A stretch of 64,000 nucleotides of DNA, from contig NZ_QXXA01000015.1 in assembly GCF_009911265.1 (NCBI RefSeq), positions 36,149-100,148 on the forward strand. Reading direction: 5' to 3'. Below, in pieces: positions 32,016 through 40,373 of this stretch (position 1 is its first letter; each line of letters begins with the position of its first letter). Under the pieces are notes generated by a model. That model was not told the DNA's origin. It saw only the letters and a list, made by a program, of their open reading frames with translations, and made no database searches. A program made the position numbers and the translations under genes. Source of the stretch: Senegalia massiliensis (lineage in GTDB: Bacteria > Bacillota > Clostridia > Tissierellales > SIT17).

Positions 32016-33839
32016 ATGACAGGTTTTAAAGAAGAAGAATACAGTAAGAATTTAAATATAGGTATTTGGAAACGAATATTTAAATATATGAAAAATTATA
32101 AGAAGCATTTATACTTATTAGGATTTATAATGCTGAGTGTAGCAGCTATAGATATAATATTTCCATTGATGACAAAAAGGGCAATTGATAATTATGTGGT
32201 ACCAGGGAATACAGATGGTTTAATTCGTTTTTCATTTATATATTTAGTGTTAATATTAATTCAAGTTATAAATGTAGGTGCTTTTATTGCAGTTGCAGGC
32301 AAAGTAGAAATGGGAATTCAATATGATATAAGGAAATTAGGCTTTAAAAAGCTACAAGAATTGTCATTTACTTATTATGATAAAACACCAATAGGGTGGA
32401 TTATGGCAAGAATGACTTCTGATGTAAGAAGATTGGGAGAAACTATATCTTGGGGGATTGTAGATTCTGCATGGGGACTTACATTTATGTTAGGAGTAGG
32501 AATAGTTTTATTTGTTTTAAACTTTAAATTAGCTCTTATTACACTTTCTGTTGTTCCTGTATTAGCTATTATAAGTGTTTATTTTCAAAATAAAATATTA
32601 AACTCTTATAGAGGAGTAAGGAAACTAAATTCACAGATTACAGGTGCATTTAGTGAAGGAATATCTGGAGCTAAAACTACAAAAACTTTAGTTAGAGAAG
32701 AAGAAAATTTAAAAGAATTTAAAAATTATACATCAAGTATGAAATTGATATCCATAAGGGCTGCAATATTTTCGGCTTTATTTTTACCAATAGTGCTAAC
32801 TCTTGGTAGTATAGGTACTGGACTTGCATTATGGTTTGGAGGAAGAGCTGTAGTTTTTGGAGAAATTACCTATGGTACACTTGTAGCATTCTTATCCTAT
32901 ACAGCATTGTTTTTTGAGCCAGTTAGAGAATTAGCTCGTGTATTTGCAGAACTACAATCTGCTCAGGCTTCTGCTGAAAGAGTATTATCATTAGTAGAAA
33001 TGACTCCAGATATAAAAGATACTAAAGATGTTATATTAAAATATGGAGACATTTTAAATCCTAAAGAAGAAAATTGGGAAAATATTAAAGGGGATATAGA
33101 GTTTGAAAATGTATCATTTCAATATCAAAATGGAGAAAAAGTATTAGATAACTTTAATTTAAAAATTAATGCAGGGGAGACAGTTGCTTTAGTTGGTGAA
33201 ACAGGTTCTGGAAAGAGTACAATAGTTAATTTAGCATGTAGATTTTATGAACCAACTGAGGGCAAAATTTTGATTGATGGAGTAGATTATAAAAGTAGAT
33301 CATTGTCTTGGTTACATTCTAATATTGGTTATGTTCTTCAAAGTCCTCATCTTTTTAGTGGAACTATAAGAGAAAATATACGTTATGGCTCTAAAAATGC
33401 AAGTGAAAACGACATAATAGAGGCTGCAAAAAGAGTAAATGCTCATGAATTTATTGAAAAATTAGAAAAGAAATATGATACTGAAGTTGGTGAAGGTGGA
33501 GGTAAATTATCTACTGGTCAAAAACAATTAGTATCTTTTGCTCGTGCTATAGTATCTAATCCATCAATATTTGTATTGGATGAAGCAACGTCGTCTATTG
33601 ATACTGAAACTGAGAAGAAAATACAATATGCAATAGAAAAAGTTTTGAAGAATAGGACTAGTTTTATAATTGCTCATAGATTATCTACTATAATAAATGC
33701 AGATAAAATACTAGTAGTTAAAAATGGTAAGATAATAGAGCATGGAAATCATAATGAGCTATTAAAGTTAAAAGGTTATTATTATAAACTTTATACAAAT
33801 CAATTAGAAGAACAAAATACTAAAGAATCATGGGTTTAA
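32016..33839 (+). CDS. ABC exporter half-transporter, second subunit (BmrD-like)
   Basis: A 607-residue ABC exporter subunit with six membrane helices and an ATPase domain: Walker A GETGSGKST, Q-loop VLQSPHLFS, Walker B IFVLDEATSSID with the catalytic Glu, and H-loop IAHR. The signature reads LSTGQKQLVSFAR instead of LSGGQ, which is typical of the second partner in heterodimers with one degenerate site. Together with the preceding gene it should form one exporter with one working ATP site. Inserted segments near residues 335-350 before the nucleotide domain fit BmrD-type subunits. Confidence 0.93.
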   Translation: MTGFKEEEYSKNLNIGIWKRIFKYMKNYKKHLYLLGFIMLSVAAIDIIFPLMTKRAIDNYVVPGNTDGLIRFSFIYLVLILIQVINVGAFIAVAGKVEMGIQYDIRKLGFKKLQELSFTYYDKTPIGWIMARMTSDVRRLGETISWGIVDSAWGLTFMLGVGIVLFVLNFKLALITLSVVPVLAIISVYFQNKILNSYRGVRKLNSQITGAFSEGISGAKTTKTLVREEENLKEFKNYTSSMKLISIRAAIFSALFLPIVLTLGSIGTGLALWFGGRAVVFGEITYGTLVAFLSYTALFFEPVRELARVFAELQSAQASAERVLSLVEMTPDIKDTKDVILKYGDILNPKEENWENIKGDIEFENVSFQYQNGEKVLDNFNLKINAGETVALVGETGSGKSTIVNLACRFYEPTEGKILIDGVDYKSRSLSWLHSNIGYVLQSPHLFSGTIRENIRYGSKNASENDIIEAAKRVNAHEFIEKLEKKYDTEVGEGGGKLSTGQKQLVSFARAIVSNPSIFVLDEATSSIDTETEKKIQYAIEKVLKNRTSFIIAHRLSTIINADKILVVKNGKIIEHGNHNELLKLKGYYYKLYTNQLEEQNTKESWV

Positions 33840-33891
33840 AATAAGTTTAATTTTTACAATATGAGGTAAATATATTATAAGGAGGTGCTTT

Positions 33892-34449
33892 ATGAGCTTA
33901 AGTATATTTGATTATATTTTTATAATTATTAGTGTTTTATGGTTATTAGAATTTTTATTTTATCCTTCGATTAATAGAAAGGATGAAATAAAAAAAGATA
34001 CATTTTATATGATTTTAGTTACTATTTTACTTATAGTTATTATTAATAGTGTAATGACTTATTTTAATATAGGAATAATCTATATTAAATGGATTAAAGT
34101 AGTGGCATTAATAATTTACTCTTTAGGATTGATTTTAAGGTATTGGTCATTATTCATAATTGGAAAAAAATTTTCAAGGTATGTGCAAGTAGACGAAACC
34201 CAAGATTTAGTAATTAAAGGCCCATATAGAATATTAAGGCACCCCTTATATTTAGGATTATATTTGCTTACAATATCAATACCACTTTATACTGAAAATT
34301 TTTTAGTTTTTATTTTCTCTGCATTTATTATGTTTAGAATACTTAAAATGAGAATGGATGAAGAAGAAATTATTATGGAAAAAGTTATAGGGGAAAGGTA
34401 TATACATTGGAAAGAGAAAAGATTTAAGTTTATTCCTTTTATTTACTAG
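33892..34449 (+). CDS. Isoprenylcysteine methyltransferase-like membrane protein
   Basis: A 185-residue membrane protein with five hydrophobic segments and the C-terminal signature GPYRILRHPLYLG plus a late Glu and GERYIHWKEKRF of the ICMT/phospholipid methyltransferase family. These enzymes use S-adenosylmethionine at the membrane; bacterial members have mostly unknown acceptors. RBS AAGGAGGTG precedes ATG 33892. It is followed by a strong terminator and is 52 bases from the ABC exporter, so it may be part of that transcript. Confidence 0.85.
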   Translation: MSLSIFDYIFIIISVLWLLEFLFYPSINRKDEIKKDTFYMILVTILLIVIINSVMTYFNIGIIYIKWIKVVALIIYSLGLILRYWSLFIIGKKFSRYVQVDETQDLVIKGPYRILRHPLYLGLYLLTISIPLYTENFLVFIFSAFIMFRILKMRMDEEEIIMEKVIGERYIHWKEKRFKFIPFIY

Positions 34450-34452
34450 AAA

Positions 34453-34490
34453 AAGAAGGATTTAAATTTTATTTAGATCCTTCTTTTTTT
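34453..34490 (+). terminator. Terminator after methyltransferase-like gene
   Basis: AAGAAGGATTTAAAT pairs with ATTTAGATCCTTCTT (one G-U) around a TTT loop and a T run follows. Confidence 0.85.
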
Positions 34491-34629
34491 ATTATGGAAA
34501 TTTGATCAGTAATAAATGTTAAAAATCTAAAATTAGAAAACAATGTATAATAATTATTTTAAATTCGTTATATTATACTATTTTTACTTTGAAGAAAAAG
34601 GAGTATAATATAATTGGGGGTGAATAAAA

Positions 34630-35235
34630 TTGTCATTTAAAGATATAAAATTAAATTATGATATTATGGCTAAAAATAATATACCATTATTAGTTAATAG
34701 TTTTGAGTGGAAAAAGATGTTTGGGAATTTAGATAATAATGATATTCAAAATGCTAAAAAAGAATTATTAGAACATTTGAGAAATCAAAGAAAATATAAA
34801 AGTGATCTAAAAAAGTTACAAAATAAAAAAAGAGATATTATGGTTGATATAGTTAATTTATCTCATAAAGTAAATAATAATGACAAGAATTCTATAAGTA
34901 AATTAGAACTATCAAGAAGTGAAATGTTAGAAATAAATAAAGAAATAGAAAATCTGGAAATAGAATTAGACAATATGCCTAGTAAAATAAGACATTCTAA
35001 TTTTGAGCTATTAAATATAACAATAAAGATAGCATATCAAGATTTAAAAATAAAGGAAAAAAAATTAGTACCAATTTATAACGAAATAGAAGAATTGCGA
35101 ATTAAATTAAAAGAACTTATTGAAAATAAAAATGATTACGAAGAAGAAATAAACAACGCTTATACATTTTTACATAATATGATTGGAAAAGAAGAAATTG
35201 AAAAGTTAGATCAGAATTTTTTAGAGAAAAATTAA
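34630..35235 (+). CDS. Coiled-coil protein, function unknown
   Basis: A 201-residue, highly charged protein with no signal peptide or membrane segment. Residues about 45-125 and 135-185 form long heptad-like coiled coils rich in Lys, Glu and Leu. The first 40 residues are different (LLVNSFEWKKMFGNL) and may be a small folded part. The start is TTG at 34630 with GGGGGTGAAT upstream; two overlapping TATAAT-like boxes lie about 12-25 bases before that site. I do not recognise the family. Confidence 0.7.
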   Translation: MSFKDIKLNYDIMAKNNIPLLVNSFEWKKMFGNLDNNDIQNAKKELLEHLRNQRKYKSDLKKLQNKKRDIMVDIVNLSHKVNNNDKNSISKLELSRSEMLEINKEIENLEIELDNMPSKIRHSNFELLNITIKIAYQDLKIKEKKLVPIYNEIEELRIKLKELIENKNDYEEEINNAYTFLHNMIGKEEIEKLDQNFLEKN

Positions 35236-35286
35236 TTAGCTTAGAGTAGCTATAAATTTAGCTTTATTTAGAAATGAGGAGATAAT

Positions 35287-35556
35287 TTGAAATTTGATTT
35301 AATATTGTTTTTTTTGCTTATAATAAGTGGTATAGAGATATTCACTAGTATATTCACAAGGCCTTTACTTAAATTTGATAAGAAAGGTCAAAAACGAGAA
35401 ACAAAAGTTTATACAGTAGTAAAATTAATATTTATAGTATTATTTATAGGTATTACTATATATTTTTTATATAGAGCAGTATATACTTTAGGAATATTAC
35501 TTGATATTCCTGTAGATAAAAGTTTATTAGATATTATACGAGGTCTTACAAAATAA
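35287..35556 (+). CDS. Small membrane protein, function unknown
   Basis: An 89-residue protein with two membrane helices (residues about 3-20 and 41-65) separated by a basic loop (LLKFDKKGQKRETK). TTG start with AATGAGGAGAT upstream. No family recognised. It follows the coiled-coil gene by 51 bases and could be in the same unit. Confidence 0.65.
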   Translation: MKFDLILFFLLIISGIEIFTSIFTRPLLKFDKKGQKRETKVYTVVKLIFIVLFIGITIYFLYRAVYTLGILLDIPVDKSLLDIIRGLTK

Positions 35557-35655
35557 AAACTTAATGTAATAATAAGTATGAATATAAGAATAATATATTA
35601 AATATCAGGCTATTTAAAGAATATTAATATATTTTGATATAGTAGGTACAATAAG

Positions 35656-35674
35656 GGGTATAAATATTTTAAAT
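35656..35674 (+). promoter_or_regulatory. Promoter-like element shared with the Lon-type gene, copy 1
   Basis: GGGTATAAATATTTTAAAT lies 29 bases before the TTG of the CBS gene. An 18-of-19 identical copy occurs at 40336-40354, 20 bases before the Lon-related gene. Both are followed by GGAGGGGTTT as ribosome binding site. A GGGTAT-type -10 suggests an alternative sigma factor, but no matching -35 was confirmed. Confidence 0.4.
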
Positions 35675-35702
35675 TTAAATATAAAAGATAGGAGGGGTTT
35701 GA

Positions 35703-36146
35703 TTGAAGGCTAAAGATATAATGACTAAAAGTGTGATAACAGTAACAGAAGATGACATAATAGAAGATGTGACTAAAGTTTTAATAACGAATAAAATTAG
35801 TGGAGTTCCAGTAGTGAATGAGGAACAAGAAGTTGTAGGAATTGTAACAGAAACAGATTTAATATTTAGAGACAAAAATGTAAATATGCCGTCGTATGTT
35901 CCATTATTAGGAGGATTTATTTTACTTGAGTCTGTAAAAAAGTTTGAAAAAGAATTAAGAAAGGCTGCTGCATATAAAGTTAAAGATGTTATGACATCTC
36001 CAGTAATTAAAGTTTATGAAGAAGATGAAATTAGAAAAGTAGTAAATATTATGTTAGATAGGAGAATTAACAGAGTTCCTGTTATAGATAGAGATGGAAA
36101 ATTAAAAGGAATAATAGCTAGATCAGACATTTTAGCTCATCTTTAA
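35703..36146 (+). CDS. CBS-domain pair protein
   Basis: A 147-residue protein made of two CBS domains: AKDIMTKSVITVTEDD with SGVPVVNEEQEVVGIVTETDLI, and VKDVMTSPVIKVYEEDEI with NRVPVIDRDGKLKGIIARSDIL. CBS pairs bind adenosine nucleotides and act as energy or ion-state sensors. No catalytic domain is attached, so it probably regulates a partner protein. TTG start with AGGAGGGG. A 19-base element in front is shared with the Lon-type gene at 40374. Confidence 0.92.
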   Translation: MKAKDIMTKSVITVTEDDIIEDVTKVLITNKISGVPVVNEEQEVVGIVTETDLIFRDKNVNMPSYVPLLGGFILLESVKKFEKELRKAAAYKVKDVMTSPVIKVYEEDEIRKVVNIMLDRRINRVPVIDRDGKLKGIIARSDILAHL

Positions 36147-36162
36147 TAAAGGGGTGTACTAA

Positions 36163-36765
36163 TTGAATAAGTTATTTGTTGTGATTGTTTTATTGATAGT
36201 TATTTTTACTATATCATGCTCTAATAAAAATCCAACAAATGAAGAATTATTTAATGAACTAGTAAAAACTATAAATAATATAGAAACTTATTCTGCAGAT
36301 GTAAATATATCTATAGAAAGTAATAAAGGGAAAGAAAAATATTCTGCTAAGCATATATTTTCTAAGCCTAAAAAATATAGGATTAAATATTTAGATGAAA
36401 AACAAGAAATATATTTTGATGGTAAAAATTTACATTTAATATATCCTAATATTGATAAAACAAAAATTGTTTTAGAAAGAAAAAAAATTGAACAATATAG
36501 TACATTATTTATAGGATATTTCTTAGAGCTTATTCAGACTTCTGAAAAAATTGAAATGGAAAGTGATAAAGATTTTTTAATTATTAACTTAGAATTACCA
36601 GGAAATAGTGCTAAAAGAAGAAATCAAAAGATATGGTTTTCAAAAAAAGATTTTAAACCAAATAAAATGATAATAACTGACATCAATGGAATAGAAAATG
36701 TAGAAGTTAAATATGAGAACTTAAACTATAATGTTACACTAACAGAAGATATGTTATTTGAATAA
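36163..36765 (+). CDS. LolA-like outer-surface lipoprotein, function uncertain
   Basis: A 200-residue protein with an N-terminal hydrophobic segment ending at Cys20 (FTISCSN), a slightly off-consensus lipobox since Thr is at -3. The rest is beta-rich with an opening helix (ELFNELVKTINNIETYSADV) and the KPKKYRIKYLD, FDGKNLHLIYP and IWFSKKDFKPNKMIIT strands expected of the LolA/LppX-type half-barrel found in Firmicutes sporulation and cell-envelope lipoproteins. It lies directly before alr; DUF-type lipoproteins in this position are common in clostridia. TTG start. Confidence 0.75.
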   Translation: MNKLFVVIVLLIVIFTISCSNKNPTNEELFNELVKTINNIETYSADVNISIESNKGKEKYSAKHIFSKPKKYRIKYLDEKQEIYFDGKNLHLIYPNIDKTKIVLERKKIEQYSTLFIGYFLELIQTSEKIEMESDKDFLIINLELPGNSAKRRNQKIWFSKKDFKPNKMIITDINGIENVEVKYENLNYNVTLTEDMLFE

Positions 36766-36783
36766 TTTATAAGAGGTGATTAA

Positions 36784-37974
36784 TTGCTAGATTTAAATAA
36801 CACAAGACCTACATGGGTAGAGATAAACTTAGACAACTTAGCTCATAATATGAAAGAAGTAAAAAATATAGTTAAAAAGGATACTTTGATAACAGCAGTT
36901 GTAAAAGCCAATGGATATGGTCATGATGCAGCAGAAGCATCTAAAACTTTTCTGAAGAATGGTGCAGATAGGCTTGCTGTAGCTACATTGTCTGAAGCTA
37001 TAGAATTAAGAAATTCAGGAATAAATGATACACCTATATTAATATTAGGTTATACTCCAAATTCACAAGCTGAGTATTTACTAAAATATAATATTATAAG
37101 TACTATATATTCATTTAATCAAGCACAATTACTATCAAGGTCTGCATTAGAACAAAATAAAATTTCAAAAATACATATAAAAATAGATACTGGAATGAGA
37201 AGATTAGGATTTGAATCTAATGCAAAATCTATTGAGGAAATACTAAAGATATCAAAATTACCTAATATAGAAATAGAAGGAATATTTACTCATTTTGCTT
37301 GTGCTGATGAAGAAAACAAAAGATTTACAAGGTTACAATTTACAAGGTTTAAATATATAACAGATGAATTAGAAAAAAGAGGGTTAAGGATTCCAATCAA
37401 GCATGTATCTAATAGTGCTGCAATAATTGATTTGCCAGAATATAATCTTGATATGGTAAGAGCTGGTGTGATGTTGTATGGATTGTATCCATCTATGAAT
37501 GTAGATAGAAAAAGAGTTGATTTAAAATCAGCAATGAGTTTAAAAACTAAAATTTCATATGTTAAGTGTGTAGAAAAAAGTGAAGGAATTAGTTATGGTC
37601 ATATATATGTAACTAATAAAACTGCAAAAATAGGAACATTACCAATAGGTTATGCAGATGGATTTACTAGAATATTGAGTAATGACATAGAAGTAACATT
37701 AAAAGGAAAAAAGGTTAATGTATTAGGAAGAATTTGTATGGACCAAACCATGATTAATCTGAGTGAAGTAATGAATGCAGAAATAGGAGATATTGTAACA
37801 ATTTTTAGTGGTGAAGAAAAAAATACTAATAGTATTGATGATATTGCCCATAAATTAAATACAATTAATTATGAAGTAGTTTGTATGATAGCTAAAAGAG
37901 TTCCTAGAGTTTTTGTTAAAGGAGATAATTTTATTAAGGTAAAAGATTATAATTTACATAATATGAGTATATAA
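36784..37974 (+). CDS. alr: Alanine racemase
   Basis: A 396-residue PLP enzyme that makes D-alanine for peptidoglycan. The PLP Lys lies in VVKANGYGHDA near residue 40, RAGVMLYGLYP follows the second-domain boundary, and the catalytic Tyr of the C-terminal barrel is in SYGHIYVTNK. GRICMDQTMINL is also conserved. TTG start with AAGAGGTGAT. The mazEF-type pair follows 140 bases downstream, the usual Firmicutes order of alr, antitoxin, toxin. Confidence 0.96.
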   Translation: MLDLNNTRPTWVEINLDNLAHNMKEVKNIVKKDTLITAVVKANGYGHDAAEASKTFLKNGADRLAVATLSEAIELRNSGINDTPILILGYTPNSQAEYLLKYNIISTIYSFNQAQLLSRSALEQNKISKIHIKIDTGMRRLGFESNAKSIEEILKISKLPNIEIEGIFTHFACADEENKRFTRLQFTRFKYITDELEKRGLRIPIKHVSNSAAIIDLPEYNLDMVRAGVMLYGLYPSMNVDRKRVDLKSAMSLKTKISYVKCVEKSEGISYGHIYVTNKTAKIGTLPIGYADGFTRILSNDIEVTLKGKKVNVLGRICMDQTMINLSEVMNAEIGDIVTIFSGEEKNTNSIDDIAHKLNTINYEVVCMIAKRVPRVFVKGDNFIKVKDYNLHNMSI

Positions 37975-38114
37975 ATTAGTATTAATTACTCATTTGAAAA
38001 TGTTCATATACTACTATATAATCAGGTATATACTTTACTTCAATGGAATATAATAATAATAAGTATATAAATTGGAATTATATTATCTTAATAAATTTAT
38101 CCGGAGGTGCACTA

Positions 38115-38390
38115 ATGGCCGAATCTAAAAAAATAGTTGTGAGCATGCCAAAAACTTTATTGAACGAAATTGATGGAATAGTATCTATTGAGAAGAAAAA
38201 TAGAAGTGAATTTATTAGGGAAGCTATGAGGCTTTACATTAGAGAGAGGAAAAAGATTCAAATCAGAGAGAGAATGAAAATTGGATATAGAGAAATGGCT
38301 AATATTAATTTAGCTTTAGCTGAAATAGGAATTGAAGCAGATAATTGTGAACTCTGTGATTATGAGTCGAAGCTGACGGGATGTGATTAA
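38115..38390 (+). CDS. ndoAI: EndoAI/MazE-type antitoxin, CopG-like
   Basis: A 91-residue ribbon-helix-helix protein: [19 protein letters not shown], then [18 protein letters not shown]. The ATG at 38115 with CGGAGGTGC upstream is chosen; the longer frame from 38043 has no ribosome binding site. It neutralises the MazF-type toxin encoded two bases downstream and represses the pair. The unusual C-terminal [13 protein letters not shown] cysteines may bind metal. Confidence 0.9.
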   Translation: MAESKKIVVSMPKTLLNEIDGIVSIEKKNRSEFIREAMRLYIRERKKIQIRERMKIGYREMANINLALAEIGIEADNCELCDYESKLTGCD

Positions 38391-38392
38391 TA

Positions 38393-38740
38393 TTGATTAA
38401 AAGAGGAGATATATTTTATGCCGACTTAAGTCCTGTTATTGGTTCTGAACAGGGAGGAGTTAGACCAGTTTTAGTTATACAGAATGATGTAGGAAATAAA
38501 TATAGCCCTACTATTATTATAGCTGCTATTACATCTCAAATTAATAAAGCAAAATTACCTACACATATTGAAATAAATGCTAGTGAATATGGTTTAACAA
38601 AAGATTCAGTTGTACTATTAGAACAAATTAGAACAATAGATAAAAAGAGACTTAGAGAAAAAATTGGACATTTTGATGAAGATATGATGAAAATAGTAGA
38701 TGAGTGTTTGAGAATAAGTACAGGCCTTGCAGAATTTTAA
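38393..38740 (+). CDS. ndoA: EndoA/MazF-type mRNA interferase
   Basis: A 115-residue MazF/PemK-family endoribonuclease: [42 protein letters not shown], and the [13 protein letters not shown] loop. In Bacillus the homologue cuts at UACAU. Start is TTG at 38393, two bases after the antitoxin stop, so translation is coupled. A terminator follows at 38757. Confidence 0.95.
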   Translation: MIKRGDIFYADLSPVIGSEQGGVRPVLVIQNDVGNKYSPTIIIAAITSQINKAKLPTHIEINASEYGLTKDSVVLLEQIRTIDKKRLREKIGHFDEDMMKIVDECLRISTGLAEF

Positions 38741-38756
38741 ATTAAAATATATTTTA

Positions 38757-38789
38757 AAATTAGAAATCATATGATTTCTAATTTTTTAT
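38757..38789 (+). terminator. Terminator after ndoA
   Basis: AAATTAGAAATCAT and its exact complement, no unpaired loop beyond the inner bases, followed by TTTTTTA. Confidence 0.8.
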
Positions 38790-38902
38790 TGCTAAAAAGT
38801 TGTTCTAATAGAAATATACTTTTATATTAAATATTAAATATATGTTATATTCTTTTTTAAAACTTATTTGATAGTGTAAAATATATAAGAAGAGGTGATA
38901 AT

Positions 38903-39763
38903 ATGAAAAACAAAAAATGGTATAAGTACTTTATAGACTACGTTGCAATAACATTCGGTACTATTATAATGGCGTTATCATTAAATATGTTTCTAGGACC
39001 AAATACTATAGCGCCAGGTGGAGTCTCAGGTATTGCAATTGTTATTCAAAAGATAACAAATGGATTTGTTAAAATTGAAGTTACAAATTTACTTATAAAT
39101 ATTCCACTATTTATTGGAGGAGTATTAGTTTTAGGAAAATCATTTGGTGCAAAAACACTATATGCAACAATAGGATTATCTTTTTTTGTAAAAATTTTCC
39201 CGAATTCAGTAGCTACAAGCAATCTTTTACTAGCCTCTATTTTTGGAGGGCTTCTTATAGGCATAGGTATAGGTATTATATTTAGATTTGGTGGGACTAC
39301 TGGAGGAACTGATTTAGGTGCAGCAATAATAAATAAATATTTCCCAGGATTAAGTATACCTAAAATTATGATGAGTATTGATTTGATAGTTGTAGTTTTT
39401 GCAGGAATAGTAGATAAAAAGTTAGATACAGCATTATATTCTATTATTTCACTGTATATATTAGTAAAGGTGATAGATCAGATACTAGAAGGGCTTAGTT
39501 ATAGTAAGGCATTTCTTATAATATCCAATAATCCAGAAAAATTAGGCAGTGCAATTTTAAAAGAAATTGATAGAGGTGCTACTATTTTGAAAGGTAAAGG
39601 AATGTATACTGGCAATGATAGAAATGTATTGTTATGTGTAGTAAATAGAGCTGAAATAACTAAATTAAAAAACCTTATTAATAAATTAGATAAAAATGCA
39701 TTTGTTATGGTAACAGAAATTCATGAAGTACTAGGAGAAGGGTTTACAGAAATTAAATCATAA
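38903..39763 (+). CDS. YitT-family membrane protein
   Basis: A 286-residue protein with five or six N-terminal membrane helices (SLNMFLGPNTIAPGGVSGIAIV and GGTTGGTDLGAAII are typical of the YitT family) and a C-terminal DUF2179 domain of about 85 residues (FLIISNNPEKLGSAILKEIDRGATILKG). Function is not established; transport or export has been proposed. Stands alone with an RBS of AAGAGGTGAT. Confidence 0.92.
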   Translation: MKNKKWYKYFIDYVAITFGTIIMALSLNMFLGPNTIAPGGVSGIAIVIQKITNGFVKIEVTNLLINIPLFIGGVLVLGKSFGAKTLYATIGLSFFVKIFPNSVATSNLLLASIFGGLLIGIGIGIIFRFGGTTGGTDLGAAIINKYFPGLSIPKIMMSIDLIVVVFAGIVDKKLDTALYSIISLYILVKVIDQILEGLSYSKAFLIISNNPEKLGSAILKEIDRGATILKGKGMYTGNDRNVLLCVVNRAEITKLKNLINKLDKNAFVMVTEIHEVLGEGFTEIKS

Positions 39764-39820
39764 TTTTCATACAATCATAATACTATTTAATAAAGAACTT
39801 TGTTTAGATGGGGGGATTGT

Positions 39821-40261
39821 GTGAATAAAAAATGGTGGGTACTTATTTTTTTAACTATAGTTATTTTAGGAATTATTTTTATTCCTAAAATTTTAACTGA
39901 TAAAGGAGATGAAAAAGTGTCTTTTGATATTATTAAAGAAGATGATATCCCTAAAGAAATAGAAGAAATATTGCCTAAGTATCAAAAGGAAGAACGTGCA
40001 CTTGCATGTAAAGTAGATGATAAGATTTATATAGTAGTTACAAGAGGAGAAAAAAATACTGATGGTTATGATGTAACTATTCAATCTATAGAGAAAAAGA
40101 AAAATAATGGAAAGTTTGATTTAATAGTATATGCTGAATATACGGATCCGAAGCCAGATGAAATAGTACCTCAAGTTATTACTTATCCTACTGTCATAGC
40201 AGAAACAGAATTAGAAAAGTTACCTGAAAAAATAGATTTAAAAACAAATTATATAGAATAA
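39821..40261 (+). CDS. PrcB-like C-terminal domain protein, membrane-anchored
   Basis: A 146-residue protein with one N-terminal helix (VNKKWWVLIFLTIVILGI) and an extracytoplasmic domain matching the PrcB_C pattern: ALACKVDDKIYIVVTRGEK, TDGYDVTIQSIEKK, VYAEYTDPKPDE. Such domains were named for a protease-complex subunit and occur widely in Firmicutes surface proteins. The GTG at 39821 with GGGGGGATT upstream is preferred over a TTG at 39800. Role unknown. Confidence 0.75.
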   Translation: MNKKWWVLIFLTIVILGIIFIPKILTDKGDEKVSFDIIKEDDIPKEIEEILPKYQKEERALACKVDDKIYIVVTRGEKNTDGYDVTIQSIEKKKNNGKFDLIVYAEYTDPKPDEIVPQVITYPTVIAETELEKLPEKIDLKTNYIE

Positions 40262-40292
40262 TCATCAGAATTAATTCTGATGATTATTTTTT
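40259..40292 (+). terminator. Terminator after PrcB-like gene
   Basis: TAATCATCAGAAT pairs with ATTCTGATGATTA around a TA loop, followed by TTTTTT. Confidence 0.85.
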
Positions 40293-40335
40293 ATATATAA
40301 TTGTAATATCTGAATGAATTCTAATATACAATTTA

Positions 40336-40354
40336 GGGTATAAATGTTTTAAAT
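40336..40354 (+). promoter_or_regulatory. Promoter-like element shared with the CBS gene, copy 2
   Basis: GGGTATAAATGTTTTAAAT, 18 of 19 bases identical to 35656-35674, at a similar distance from the start codon and with the same GGAGGGGTTT motif downstream. Confidence 0.4.
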
Positions 40355-40373
40355 ATTTGAGTGGAGGGGTTTC

